Notes under the pieces: generated by a model
What the model was told of the DNA's origin: nothing
Databases searched by the model: none
Seen by the model: the letters and a program-made list of their open reading frames with translations, nothing else
Shown here: in pieces, positions 53,182 to 62,226 of the stretch
Numbering within the stretch: the first letter of the stretch is position 1
Layout: the number at the start of each line of letters is the position of its first letter
Position numbers and translations under genes: made by a program
NCBI RefSeq assembly: GCF_013343115.1
Contig: NZ_CP054570.1
Location: forward strand, 1,364,001-1,428,000
Source of the DNA: Streptococcus sanguinis
GTDB taxonomy: Bacteria > Bacillota > Bacilli > Lactobacillales > Streptococcaceae
Direction of reading: 5' to 3'
Length of the DNA stretch: 64,000 bases

Positions 53182-53922
53182 TTATTTTCTGTGCTTATCC
53201 GGATCCCAGACAAAGCTAGCAAAAAAGCTGAAAATGATGGTCAAAATTCCAATCAAAATAGCAGGAATAAAGACAAAGGCACGTAAAATCCGTAAGAAGA
53301 TATTGCCTTTCTTTTGTGTCTGGTAAGGGGCCACTTCAGCATCCAGACGATCAAACTCCGAATGAATACGGCGAGCTACTTCCTCAACTCCCTCATCATT
53401 CATCTTCTTAATGTCTGAAATATCAATTGGATTACCAAAATTCATGTCCACGCGCTCTCCAGCTGCCAAGCCTTTGAGGCTCATGGGACCAGCATAGACT
53501 ACTGGCATGATACGGACCTTAGCCATCTTAGCAATCACTGCTACTCCTCCCTTGACATCCGTAGAATGGCGGCTTCCGCTTGGGAACATAATCAGGGAAC
53601 GATTGCTCTTTTTCAGCATATTGACAGGATATTTGATAGCTGACGGACCAGGATTTTCCCGGTCGATAGGAAAAGCACCACACATGCGAATCCACCAGCC
53701 GAACACGCGATTTTCAAAAAGCTGTTTCTTGGCCATGAAAATGAACTGCTTGGGCTTGGTCGCAAAAGCCATGTAAACTGGATCCCACCATGTCCGGTGA
53801 GGGGCAACCAAGATATAATTTTCATCTTTTGAAGGAATCTTTTCTTTATTGTGATAATGTGCATTGCCGTTCAAGGTCCACAGGATAAAAATCACTAAAC
53901 CTCGCAAATAAGTATAAAACAT
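53182..53922 (-). CDS. plsC: 1-acyl-sn-glycerol-3-phosphate acyltransferase
   Basis: PlsC acylates lysophosphatidic acid to phosphatidic acid, the precursor of all membrane phospholipids. The catalytic HX4D motif is in APHRTWWDPVYM, followed by the substrate-binding FPSGSRHS and VVYAGPMS. N- and C-terminal hydrophobic segments anchor it to the membrane. At 246 residues it fits. A position near comEA-comEC is common in streptococci. Confidence 0.9.
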   Translation of the reverse strand: MFYTYLRGLVIFILWTLNGNAHYHNKEKIPSKDENYILVAPHRTWWDPVYMAFATKPKQFIFMAKKQLFENRVFGWWIRMCGAFPIDRENPGPSAIKYPVNMLKKSNRSLIMFPSGSRHSTDVKGGVAVIAKMAKVRIMPVVYAGPMSLKGLAAGERVDMNFGNPIDISDIKKMNDEGVEEVARRIHSEFDRLDAEVAPYQTQKKGNIFLRILRAFVFIPAILIGILTIIFSFFASFVWDPDKHRK

Positions 53923-54063
53923 AAACTCTCCTTATTTCAAACTGTGATTGTACTTGAAATTTATTACATCCTTTCCCATTATACCTTATACCCTTATAGT
54001 CTGCAATATTTTTCCAAACTTTGGCTGTAACAGCTGATTCTGATAGCCATTTCCATAAAAAAA

Positions 54064-54072
54064 TGGTATCAT
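54064..54072 (+). promoter_or_regulatory. Extended -10 of the P-type ATPase gene
   Basis: TGGTATCAT fits an extended -10 element. The ATG follows 7 bases later with no ribosome-binding site between, so a leaderless or very short leader is likely. Confidence 0.5.
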
Positions 54073-54079
54073 TAATCTC

Positions 54080-56419
54080 ATGAATAAGAAAGAATTAATC
54101 GGTTTAAACCAAACCCAAGTAGATGAAAAGATTTCGCAGGGCTTGACCAACGATTTTACAAGTGACACCAGCACCAGTAACTGGCAAATCGTTAAGCGGA
54201 ATGTTTTCACCCTTTTTAATGCCCTTAACTTTGTTATTGCTCTAGCCTTGGTCTCTGTCCAAGCCTGGAGCAATCTGGTCTTCTTCGCAGTAATCAGCTT
54301 TAACGCCGTCACTGGTATTATTACGGAACTACGAGCCAAACACATGATTGACAAGCTTAATCTGGTCAGCCGAGAGCTGGTCACAGTCATCCGCGACGGC
54401 CAGGAAGTCAAGATTCAGCCAGAAGAAATTGTACTGGGCGATCTGATCAAGCTGTCAGCCGGCGAGCAAATTCCCAGTGATGCCCGTGTAGTAGAGGGTG
54501 TTGCCGAGGCCAATGAAGCCATGCTGACAGGTGAGACTGACTTGGTTCTCAAGGAAGAAGGCGCTGAGCTGCTGTCTGGTAGCTTTCTGGCCAGTGGGCA
54601 GATTTATGCTGAGGTGCACCATGTCGGCGCAGATAACTATGCCAACAAGCTCATGACTGAGGCTAAAACACTCAAGCCTATCAACTCGCGCATTCTATAC
54701 AATCTTGCGAAAATTTCCCGCTTTACTGGAAAAATCATCATTCCTTTCGGATTGGCTCTCTTCTTTGAAGCCCTAATGATAAAGGGACTGCCTGTCAAAA
54801 ACTCTGTCATTACCAGCTCGACAGCCCTTTTGGGTATGCTGCCTAAGGGAATCGCCCTGCTGACAGTCACGTCACTCCTGACAGCCGTCATCAAGCTAGG
54901 TATGCGCAAGGTTCTTGTTCAGGAAATGTATTCTGTTGAGACCTTAGCTCGGGTAAATACTCTCTGCTTAGACAAGACCGGGACAATTACCCAAGGTAAG
55001 ATGACTGTTGAAGCCTTGCATAGCCTGTCGGATAAGTTTTCTGATGAGACCGTCGGTCAAATCTTAGCAGCCTACATCCAAACCAGTGAGGATAATAACC
55101 CAACTGCTCAGGCTATCCGCAAGGGCTACGGCCATCTGGACCATGCCTATACTAGCGATAATGTCATCCCATTTTCTAGTGACCGAAAATGGGGCGCTAT
55201 GCATTTATCCAGTGTCGGAACTATCTTTCTGGGGGCACCCGAAATGCTGCTGGACAGCAATCCTGCAGCGGTTGGAGAGGCTCAAAAACGCGGATCGCGG
55301 GTTTTGGTGCTGGCTCACAGCGACCAAGTGCTAAACAAACACAGTATCCAATTGCCTGAAGATATGACTGCTCTGGCCGTTCTGGAAATCACCGACCCTA
55401 TTCGTGAGGGAGCAGCCGAGACACTGGACTACCTGCGCTCTCAGGATGTTGATCTGAAAATCATCTCTGGTGACAATCCTGTGACCGTTTCCCATATTGC
55501 GAGCCAGGCTGGATTTGCCAACTACGACAGCTACATCGACTGCTCTAAAATCAGCGACCAAGAACTGGTTGAGCAAGCAGAAGAAACAGCCATCTTTGGC
55601 CGTGTTTCTCCCCATCAGAAGAAGCTGCTCATCCAGACTCTTAAAGCCGCTGGTCGGACAACAGCCATGACGGGAGATGGTGTTAATGATATCTTGGCCT
55701 TACGTGAAGCAGACTGTTCCATCGTCATGGCCGAGGGAGACCCCGCAACTCGGCAAATTGCCAACTTGGTCCTTCTTAACTCCGACTTTAACGATGTCCC
55801 TGAGATTCTTTTTGAAGGCCGCCGAGTTGTTAACAACATTGGCCGGATTGCTCCGATTTTCTTCATCAAGACCATATACTCCTTTATTCTGGCTATTATC
55901 TGTATCGCCAGTATTCTGCTCGGAAAACCTGAATACCTCTTGATTTTCCCATTCATCCCGATTCAGATCACCTTGATTGACCAGTTTGTCGAAGGTTTCC
56001 CACCCTTTGTCCTCACCTTTGAGCGCAATATTAAGCCGGTTGAAAAGCACTTCCTCAAACGCTCCCTGCAGCTAGCTCTGCCAAGTTCTCTCATGATTGT
56101 CTTCAGCGTGCTATTTGTTCGCATCTGGGGCAGCAGCCATGGCTGGAGCGACATAGAAATGTCCACCCTGACCTACTACTTGCTAGGCAGCATCAGCTTC
56201 TTGTCAGTCATTCGGGCCTGCCTGCCACTCAACCTATGGCGCAGCCTGCTCATCATCTTCTCTGTCTTTGGCTTCTATCTATCAGCCTTTGTCCTGCAGC
56301 ACCTTTTGGAAATTGCAACGCTGACAGCGGCAACTTTGCCAGTCTATCTGATTCTCATGGTCATTTTCGGACTTGTCTTTGTTGCCTGCACTATCAAGCA
56401 GAAATACAGATTTGATTAA
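54080..56419 (+). CDS. P-type cation-transporting ATPase
   Basis: A 779-residue P-type ATPase. The phosphorylated aspartate is in LCLDKTGTITQGKM, the actuator motif TGE in MLTGETDLVL, and the hinge in AMTGDGVNDILAL. Eight to ten membrane segments lie in the usual 2-2-6 layout. No N-terminal heavy-metal domain or CPC motif is present, so it is not a copper/zinc type. It resembles the P2/P3-like cation ATPases of Firmicutes of unproven specificity (Ca, Mn or Mg). The N-terminus is short. The gene stands alone between promoter and terminator. Confidence 0.85.
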   Translation: MNKKELIGLNQTQVDEKISQGLTNDFTSDTSTSNWQIVKRNVFTLFNALNFVIALALVSVQAWSNLVFFAVISFNAVTGIITELRAKHMIDKLNLVSRELVTVIRDGQEVKIQPEEIVLGDLIKLSAGEQIPSDARVVEGVAEANEAMLTGETDLVLKEEGAELLSGSFLASGQIYAEVHHVGADNYANKLMTEAKTLKPINSRILYNLAKISRFTGKIIIPFGLALFFEALMIKGLPVKNSVITSSTALLGMLPKGIALLTVTSLLTAVIKLGMRKVLVQEMYSVETLARVNTLCLDKTGTITQGKMTVEALHSLSDKFSDETVGQILAAYIQTSEDNNPTAQAIRKGYGHLDHAYTSDNVIPFSSDRKWGAMHLSSVGTIFLGAPEMLLDSNPAAVGEAQKRGSRVLVLAHSDQVLNKHSIQLPEDMTALAVLEITDPIREGAAETLDYLRSQDVDLKIISGDNPVTVSHIASQAGFANYDSYIDCSKISDQELVEQAEETAIFGRVSPHQKKLLIQTLKAAGRTTAMTGDGVNDILALREADCSIVMAEGDPATRQIANLVLLNSDFNDVPEILFEGRRVVNNIGRIAPIFFIKTIYSFILAIICIASILLGKPEYLLIFPFIPIQITLIDQFVEGFPPFVLTFERNIKPVEKHFLKRSLQLALPSSLMIVFSVLFVRIWGSSHGWSDIEMSTLTYYLLGSISFLSVIRACLPLNLWRSLLIIFSVFGFYLSAFVLQHLLEIATLTAATLPVYLILMVIFGLVFVACTIKQKYRFD

Positions 56420-56458
56420 GGGCTAGCTAAAATAGAATCAGCATTTAAGCTCATGGAA

Positions 56459-56487
56459 ACATGCGAGAATCCTCGCATGTTTTTTTG
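56459..56487 (+). terminator. Terminator after the P-type ATPase gene
   Basis: ACATGCGAG, an AATC loop and CTCGCATGT form a 9-bp perfect stem followed by seven T residues. Confidence 0.92.
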
Positions 56488-56513
56488 ATTGTGCAAAAAC
56501 TTCCCATATCCCT

Positions 56514-56542
56514 TTGGAATCCTTGCTAAATCATGCTATAAT
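56514..56542 (+). promoter_or_regulatory. Promoter of the trmN6 operon, leaderless
   Basis: TTGGAA (56514-56519), 17 bases and a perfect TATAAT (56537-56542). The ATG follows after 6 bases, so the transcript would start at or next to the start codon. Confidence 0.75.
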
Positions 56543-56548
56543 TGACTT

Positions 56549-57295
56549 ATGAACGAAGCAAAACTAAAAGACGGAGAACGCGTCAACCAGCTCTTTTCGA
56601 CGGATGTCAAGATTATTCAAAATAGTGAGGTATTCAGCTATTCGGTAGACAGCGTGTTGCTTTCCCGCTTTCCAAAGCTGCCTCAGCGGGGGTTGATTGT
56701 CGATCTCTGTGCTGGAAATGGCGCTGTCGGACTTTTTGCCAGCACGCGCACCAAGGCTCAGATTCTAGCAGTCGAGATTCAGGAACGTCTGGCAGACATG
56801 GCCGAGCGCTCCATCGAGCTCAATGATTTGACCCAGCAAATGCAGATCATTCAGGACGATCTGAAAAATCTAGGCCAATATATCACTGGCAGCAAGGTTG
56901 ATATGATTCTCTGCAATCCCCCATATTTCAAAGTGGACAAGCAATCCAATCTCAATGAAAGCCAGCACTACCTTTTAGCCCGCCATGAAATCTCAACAAA
57001 TCTGGAAGAGATTTGCAAGATTGCCCAGCGAGTCCTCAAATCCAATGGTCGGTTGGCTATGGTTCATCGACCAGAACGCTTTTTAGATATTTTAGATACC
57101 ATGCAAGCCCACAAGCTGGCTCCCAAGCGCATCCAGTTTGTCTATCCAAAGTTAGGTAAAGAGGCCAATATGCTGCTTATCGAAGCTATTAAAGATGGTT
57201 CCCGCGATGGTCTAAAAATCCTGCCTCCTCTCTTTATTCACAATCAGGACGGCAGCTACACTCCGGAGATTCACGAGATTTACTATGGAAAATAA
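56549..57295 (+). CDS. trmN6: tRNA1(Val) (adenine(37)-N6)-methyltransferase family protein
   Basis: A 248-residue SAM-dependent methyltransferase of the TrmN6/YfiC group. The SAM loop is in [14 protein letters not shown], the acidic residue in [13 protein letters not shown], and the catalytic NPPYF in [11 protein letters not shown] marks N6-adenine or N-amino methylation. It begins with the family start [17 protein letters not shown]. The ATG is 6 bases after a -10 element with no ribosome-binding site. Its stop overlaps the next gene by 11 bases, and three genes form one unit. Confidence 0.85.
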   Translation: MNEAKLKDGERVNQLFSTDVKIIQNSEVFSYSVDSVLLSRFPKLPQRGLIVDLCAGNGAVGLFASTRTKAQILAVEIQERLADMAERSIELNDLTQQMQIIQDDLKNLGQYITGSKVDMILCNPPYFKVDKQSNLNESQHYLLARHEISTNLEEICKIAQRVLKSNGRLAMVHRPERFLDILDTMQAHKLAPKRIQFVYPKLGKEANMLLIEAIKDGSRDGLKILPPLFIHNQDGSYTPEIHEIYYGK

Positions 57296-57548
57296 AGCCT
57301 ATATGTACGTGCTTGAATGCGGGGACGGCTCCCTCTACACCGGCTACACGACAGATGTCCAAGCCCGACTAAAAAAACATCAGGCTGGCAAAGGTGCTAA
57401 ATACACTCGCGCTCGACTGCCAGTTACCTTACTTTACCAAGAGGAACACCCTAGCAAGCCGGCTGCCATGTCGGCTGAAGCCCTCTTTAAAAAGAAAACT
57501 AGACAAGCCAAACTGGCTTACATCAAAGAAAGGACTCAAAATGCCTGA
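57285..57548 (+). CDS. GIY-YIG nuclease-fold protein (YhbQ-like)
   Basis: An 87-residue single-domain GIY-YIG protein. The two signature strands are [18 protein letters not shown], the arginine follows in [11 protein letters not shown], and the glutamate is in [10 protein letters not shown]. Such stand-alone domains (UPF0213) are linked to DNA repair, but activity is mostly unproven. It overlaps trmN6 by 11 bases and the next gene by 8, so translation is coupled through all three. Confidence 0.88.
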   Translation: MENKAYMYVLECGDGSLYTGYTTDVQARLKKHQAGKGAKYTRARLPVTLLYQEEHPSKPAAMSAEALFKKKTRQAKLAYIKERTQNA

Positions 57549-58407
57549 AATCCAGTTTAAAGGCGACTTTCATCATATCGAAATTTCCCCAGACAGCCAG
57601 CTCGATATCGGTCAAGATGTCATCTTCCAATCTTTTACCAGCCTCAATGTAGCCAGTGGCGCACAACTCAAGCTAGGAACCCGAGTTTTCTTTAACGACC
57701 ATTGTACTGTCCGCTGTCAGCACTCTATCGAAATCGGCAAGGACACCATGTTTGGCGATGGGGTCCGCATTTTTGACCATAATCATCAGTATTCTAATTA
57801 TCACATTGAGAAGATTGATTTTACTGTTGCGCCAGTCAAGATTGGAGCTAACTGCTGGATTGGGGCCAATACTGTGATTCTCAAAGGTGTGACCATTGGT
57901 GATAATGTCATCATTGGAGCCAACAGCTTGATTTTCCAAGATATTCCCAGCAACTCTATCGCTATGAGCAAGGAAGAGCTTATCATCAAGGAGCGTCCAC
58001 AGGGCAATTTCCATGCCTTTACGCTGACGGCTTCTGATACTTTGGAACAACTGGCCTATTTAGCAGAAAATCTGCCAGAATTAGAATTTCACATAGCTGC
58101 TAAGACCAATATTTCTCCTTACTTAGCCAGCTTTAATGACTATCCCAATATCAACCTCTACACCAATATTCACCAGGATGACTTTATTGAAGACTTGCTC
58201 GATAGGGCGGATATTTACTTGGATATCAATCACTGGGGAGAAGTCGACCAGATTGTTCAAAGAGCTATCAGCAAGGGGAAGCCAGTTTTGGCTTTCAGCC
58301 AAACTGCCCACCAGCCTGAAGAAAATACTTTACTTTTCGAATCGGACCAACCCCAGCAAATGGCTGATGAAATACGAAAATTATTGAAAGAAAAGTCTAG
58401 GACATAA
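57541..58407 (+). CDS. Hexapeptide-repeat acyltransferase fused to a GtfB-like domain
   Basis: A 288-residue two-domain protein. Residues about 1-145 are a left-handed beta-helix acetyltransferase ([17 protein letters not shown] and [16 protein letters not shown]), with the catalytic His in FDHNHQYSN. Residues about 165-285 match the C-terminal part of GtfB, the accessory Sec glycosyltransferase partner ([47 protein letters not shown]). This combination is unusual. It may modify or bind a glycan on a surface protein. The ATG at 57541 overlaps the preceding stop; an earlier frame start would lie inside the GIY-YIG gene. Confidence 0.7.
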   Translation: MPEIQFKGDFHHIEISPDSQLDIGQDVIFQSFTSLNVASGAQLKLGTRVFFNDHCTVRCQHSIEIGKDTMFGDGVRIFDHNHQYSNYHIEKIDFTVAPVKIGANCWIGANTVILKGVTIGDNVIIGANSLIFQDIPSNSIAMSKEELIIKERPQGNFHAFTLTASDTLEQLAYLAENLPELEFHIAAKTNISPYLASFNDYPNINLYTNIHQDDFIEDLLDRADIYLDINHWGEVDQIVQRAISKGKPVLAFSQTAHQPEENTLLFESDQPQQMADEIRKLLKEKSRT

Positions 58408-58426
58408 AGGTCCTAGACTTTCTTTT
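58390..58426 (+). terminator. Terminator of the trmN6 operon
   Basis: AAAGTCTAGGAC, a six-base loop and GTCCTAGACTTT form a 12-bp perfect stem followed by CTTTT. The stop codon of the fusion gene lies within the stem. Confidence 0.92.
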
Positions 58427-58451
58427 GCAGTCGATATGCATTTTATTAACT

Positions 58452-58985
58452 TTATTCACCAGCAATGCCATTTGGAATGATAACTTCCTTGAGTAACTGC
58501 TCTTCTTCCTTGATACGGACATAGAGTGTGATACAGTAGAGCGGGAAGAGGATAAACAGAGCAAAGTAGGCATGACTGAGCAGGGCCAAACCTACCAATT
58601 CTGGAACAACATTCAGGAAATAATTAGGATGTTTGACATTGCGAAAGAGCCAGTGGTCAACAAACTTATGATCCTTAACCAGCATGAGCTTGATGGTCCA
58701 AACTGGCCCCAAGAGCTTGGCAACAAGGTAGAGCATAAACATAGAAAAGAGCAACAACACAGCTCCCAATAGGCTCACAAAGTCAAAAGCTGGCTTTTTC
58801 AGGAGCAATTCCAGAAAGCAAACCGCATAAAAAAGCATGTGCAGGTACTTCATGATATTTGAGTTTTTCACCCCGTACTCCATACCACCCTTAGCCAGAA
58901 TATCCTGCTCATTCTGAGAGGATTTCCTCAAAAACACCAAACGAAAAAGTGACACAGCCACAAAAATCACTATATTGATTGTCAT
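58452..58985 (-). CDS. Isoprenylcysteine carboxyl methyltransferase-like membrane protein
   Basis: A 177-residue protein with four to five membrane segments of the ICMT/phospholipid methyltransferase superfamily. The SAM-binding pattern is the HPNYFLNVVPELVG motif followed by RIKEEEQLLKE, both intact. Bacteria lack classical prenylated proteins, and the natural substrate of these homologues is unknown. It stands alone between a strong terminator and a DeoR regulator gene. Confidence 0.75.
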   Translation of the reverse strand: MTINIVIFVAVSLFRLVFLRKSSQNEQDILAKGGMEYGVKNSNIMKYLHMLFYAVCFLELLLKKPAFDFVSLLGAVLLLFSMFMLYLVAKLLGPVWTIKLMLVKDHKFVDHWLFRNVKHPNYFLNVVPELVGLALLSHAYFALFILFPLYCITLYVRIKEEEQLLKEVIIPNGIAGE

Positions 58986-59165
58986 AAGACCTCCTAAAAT
59001 TTAATAATACATTTTATTATATAAGGAATTCCGCAGCAAAGTCAAGACTGTTGTTTACAAAATCGACCAAGATATAAAAAAGCTGAGACTAGAATTTCTA
59101 GACAACATCCCAGTCACAGCCTCTAAATTATTCATTTGAACCAGGTTTCTCTCACTGGTCAGACA

Positions 59166-59912
59166 TCACAGAATTTCAACATAAGTGCTGTATTTTTCCT
59201 TGACTTTCGAAGCGATATTGTCGTCCGTCACAACTGCACTGAGGTTGTCCAGCCGGTAAAAAGAATAGAAGGAATAGCTGTCAAACTTGCTGTTATCGGC
59301 TACAATGTATTTGCTGATGGCGTTGTTAAGGATAATCGCATCTCCGTTGCCTTCCTCTTCATTGCTGGTCGTAACATTATGACCGTCAATGCCATTCGCC
59401 CCAATAAAGGCCTTAGAAACCTTGATTTCTTTCAAAAGATTATTAGCAAACTGACCAACAAAGGTTTGAGTCTTGGCCCGATAGCGTCCGCCAATCAGAA
59501 TTAAATCTAAATTAGCCCTTTCTTTTAACTTTTCAAAAATTGGCAGCGAATTGGTGACAATGCTGATATTTTTGCCATCCAAATAGTCTCCGATAAAATC
59601 CGTTGTGGTACCTGACCCAATAAAAACTGTATCCCCGTCAGCAATCAAATCCGCACATTTACGGGCAATCTGCTTCTTCTCCTCTACATTCAGCATTTGC
59701 TTTTCTGAGTGGGAAATCTCGTTGAGGGCATTTTTGACCTTCTTATGGGCTCCGCCATGAACACGGGTCAGCATACCCTGCTTCTCCAAATCAATCAAAT
59801 CCCGACGGATGGTCATATCCGTGACGCCCAGCATTTCTTTGAGGTTTTTAACAGCAACCACACCTGTTTGATCCAGTTCTTGCAGAATGATTCTATGTCT
59901 ACTTTCTTTCAT
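59166..59912 (-). CDS. DeoR/GlpR-family transcriptional regulator
   Basis: A 248-residue DeoR-type repressor. The N-terminal winged helix has VKNLKEMLGVTDMTIRRDLI and the typical GMLTRVHGGA. The C-terminal sugar-phosphate sensor domain has FIGSGTTTDFIGDYL and the conserved DxSKF region (ADNSKFDSYSF). These proteins usually control sugar or sugar-phosphate genes and are often next to their targets, but no sugar operon lies alongside here. The inducer is unknown. Confidence 0.85.
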   Translation of the reverse strand: MKESRHRIILQELDQTGVVAVKNLKEMLGVTDMTIRRDLIDLEKQGMLTRVHGGAHKKVKNALNEISHSEKQMLNVEEKKQIARKCADLIADGDTVFIGSGTTTDFIGDYLDGKNISIVTNSLPIFEKLKERANLDLILIGGRYRAKTQTFVGQFANNLLKEIKVSKAFIGANGIDGHNVTTSNEEEGNGDAIILNNAISKYIVADNSKFDSYSFYSFYRLDNLSAVVTDDNIASKVKEKYSTYVEIL

Positions 59913-60298
59913 TTTACATTCTCCTTTTGCTCCTGAATTTCTTACAGACTCACCTTCACCTTATTATACAACAGTTCCAGCATATAAACAAAGATTTGTG
60001 AATTTTTTTATTTTAAATAGCCGATATGTTGAATTTTGATGTCGAAATTAGTTGAAATACTTTGAATCCTGTTCTATAGCAAGAAGACCAAGAACTGTTC
60101 ACAGCAGAAGTAAGGGGACTATAATTTACTTTGAAAAACAGGGCAAGTTCAATCAGCATGATTAAGGAAACTACATTGGCTCATACATATATTTCTGCAG
60201 GACTGACAATAAGGGGATCCATCAAACAAATAAAAAAGAGAGAACTTGCATTCTCTCTCGACGCTAAAATTGTCGCCAACTCTAGTTAACACCTCGCT
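59913..60298. other. Gap between deoR-type gene and cshA
   Basis: This 386-base stretch holds the upstream region of the DeoR-type gene and the helicase terminator (60232-60261). In between (about 60000-60230) I see no open frame with a ribosome-binding site, no strong hairpin and no repeat. Confidence 0.6.
60232..60261 (-). terminator. cshA terminator
   Basis: GAGAGAGAA, a TGCAAG loop and TTCTCTCTT followed by T residues on the minus strand. Confidence 0.85.
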
Positions 60299-61870
60299 TT
60301 ATTTATCACCCTTGTTACGGATAACAAATCCGGTTTTCTTTTCGCTAGAAGTATTGCGTGGCTTCTTGTGGTCCTTGCGGTAGCGATTTTCTTTGTCAAA
60401 ACGCTCGTCTTTGCGACCTTTCTTAAATTGATCGCGACGGCCACCTCGGTCACGGCGATTGTCATTGCTGCGACGGTTGCTATTTCCGCCACGACTGCCT
60501 TTGCCTTTTCCGCCAAAGCCACCGCCAGACGGTTTAAATGGCAATGGTTTTTCACGGGCAATTTCTACTTCAGGAAGGGCATCTGGATCTTGCACTGTCA
60601 AGCTGAGGATATACATAGCCAGCTCTTCTGGACTGAATTCCGCTACCAGTTTACGAGCATCCCTGCCAAATTTCTCAAAGTTAGAACGGATGCTTTCGTC
60701 AGCAAAATCACGTTCAATCTTCTTAAGAGCAACTTTTTTCTTAGCTTGGAAAGCTTCCTCTGCAGTCGCTGGCTTGAGGCCTTTCATGCGCTTCTTAGTC
60801 AGATTTTCGATAATCTGCAAATAGCCCATTTCATTTGGCGCTACAAAAGTGATAGACTGACCTGACTTACCAGCACGACCAGTCCGACCAATCCGGTGAA
60901 CATAGCTTTCTGGATCCTGTGGAATGTCGTAGTTGTAGACATGGGTCACACCAGAAATGTCCAATCCACGCGCTGCCACATCTGTCGCCACCAAGACATC
61001 CAGATTGCCGTTTTTAAAGTCGCGTAGAACGCGCAGGCGCTTGCCTTGGTCCAAATCACCATGGATGCCCTCTGCTCGGAAACCGCGGATTTTCAGGCCA
61101 CGAGTCAGCTCATCCACCCGGCGCTTGGTCCGGCCAAAGACGATAGACAGCTCTGGCTGCTCCACGTCCATCAGGCGGGTCATGGTATCAAATTTTTCAT
61201 TTTCCTTGACACGGATATAATACTGATCCACCAGCTCCGTCGTCAGCTCTTTAGCAGCAATCTTGACATGCTCTGGCTCCTTCATGAACTTGACACCGAT
61301 ACGCTTGATAGCATCCGGCATGGTCGCTGAAAAGAGCAAGGTCTGACGCTCTTCTGGCACACGGGAAATGATAGACTCAATGTCTTCCAAAAAGCCCATG
61401 TTAAGCATTTCATCCGCTTCATCCAGGATTAAGGTTTCAATCTGATTCAGCTTAAGCGCCTTGCGTTTGATCAAATCCAAGAGACGGCCAGGTGTTCCTA
61501 CGACGATATGAGCACCTGATTTGAGGGCCTTGATTTGCTTTTCAATACTGGAGCCACCGTAGACAGAACGTACCTTGACACCCTTGCTGCGGCCAAAACG
61601 GAAAAGCTCTTCCTGACTCTGCACGGCCAATTCACGGGTTGGAGCGATAATCAATGCCTGCACAGCAGGATTATCTGTATCAATCTTCTCCAGAGTTGGG
61701 AAACCAAAGGCTGCCGTCTTTCCTGTCCCTGTCTGGGCCTGACCAATGACATCCTTACCTGCCATAGCAAGTGGAATCGTCTGCTCTTGAATAGGGCTTG
61801 CTTCTACAAAGCCAGCTTTTTCAATCTCTGCTAGTAATTCAGCAGATAAATGTAATTCATTAAATTTCAA
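60299..61870 (-). CDS. cshA: DEAD-box RNA helicase (CshA/DeaD type)
   Basis: A 523-residue RNA helicase that unwinds structured RNA in ribosome assembly and mRNA decay, important in the cold. All core motifs are present: AQTGTGKT (I), PTRELA (Ia), DEAD (II), SAT (III), ARGLD (V) and HRIGRTGR (VI). After the core, a basic, glycine/arginine/asparagine-rich tail (GGKGKGSRGGNSNRRSND) likely binds RNA. The start is a TTG (LKFNELHLS) with only a weak AGAAGAAG site. A leader of about 220 bases containing hairpins lies upstream. Confidence 0.93.
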   Translation of the reverse strand: MKFNELHLSAELLAEIEKAGFVEASPIQEQTIPLAMAGKDVIGQAQTGTGKTAAFGFPTLEKIDTDNPAVQALIIAPTRELAVQSQEELFRFGRSKGVKVRSVYGGSSIEKQIKALKSGAHIVVGTPGRLLDLIKRKALKLNQIETLILDEADEMLNMGFLEDIESIISRVPEERQTLLFSATMPDAIKRIGVKFMKEPEHVKIAAKELTTELVDQYYIRVKENEKFDTMTRLMDVEQPELSIVFGRTKRRVDELTRGLKIRGFRAEGIHGDLDQGKRLRVLRDFKNGNLDVLVATDVAARGLDISGVTHVYNYDIPQDPESYVHRIGRTGRAGKSGQSITFVAPNEMGYLQIIENLTKKRMKGLKPATAEEAFQAKKKVALKKIERDFADESIRSNFEKFGRDARKLVAEFSPEELAMYILSLTVQDPDALPEVEIAREKPLPFKPSGGGFGGKGKGSRGGNSNRRSNDNRRDRGGRRDQFKKGRKDERFDKENRYRKDHKKPRNTSSEKKTGFVIRNKGDK

Positions 61871-61871
61871 T

Positions 61872-62101
61872 GTTCTTCTTCTTTCTAAAGGCGGTGCGAA
61901 GCCACCTTATAAGGCTTTTGATACTCACCTATCGAAATATACCAAGTTCTTTTCCCTTGCTAAATCTCGATTTTCTGAGAGTATTCGCTCTTCTCTTCAT
62001 AAATATGGTCTCTCAAGTCTAGGCACTAAAAAAGCGCCGACTCGGTCGCTAGTTCCCACTGAATAGAAAAACTGTATTTCTGCAACTAACCTAGTATACC
62101 A
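61872..62101 (-). promoter_or_regulatory. Structured cshA leader with early terminator
   Basis: An extended -10 (TGGTATACT, 62093-62101) starts a leader of about 215 bases. Soon after comes AGCGACCG, AGT, CGGCGCT and six T residues (62028-62051), a terminator-like hairpin. Near the gene, AAGGTG and CACCGCCTT (61885-61907) form another stem just before the TTG start. The arrangement suggests attenuation or temperature-dependent control of the helicase. No known riboswitch consensus is recognised. Confidence 0.5.
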
Positions 62102-62173
62102 CAAAAGCACCTAAAAAGATAGGACTTGCCTGTAAAATATTTTATTAAAGATTCTTTTGTAAAAAATGAAAAC

Positions 62174-62202
62174 TTGAAAATCATTTTCAAAAACATTATA
62201 AT
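62174..62202 (+). promoter_or_regulatory. Promoter with Fur-type palindrome
   Basis: TTGAAA (62174-62179), 17 bases and a perfect TATAAT (62197-62202). The palindrome TTGAAAATCATTTTCAA (62174-62190) covers the -35 and most of the spacer. It fits the 7-1-7 layout of Fur/PerR/Zur boxes with one change per half-site. Confidence 0.65.
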
Positions 62203-62226
62203 CTACAAAGAAGAAAGGAGACAGGT

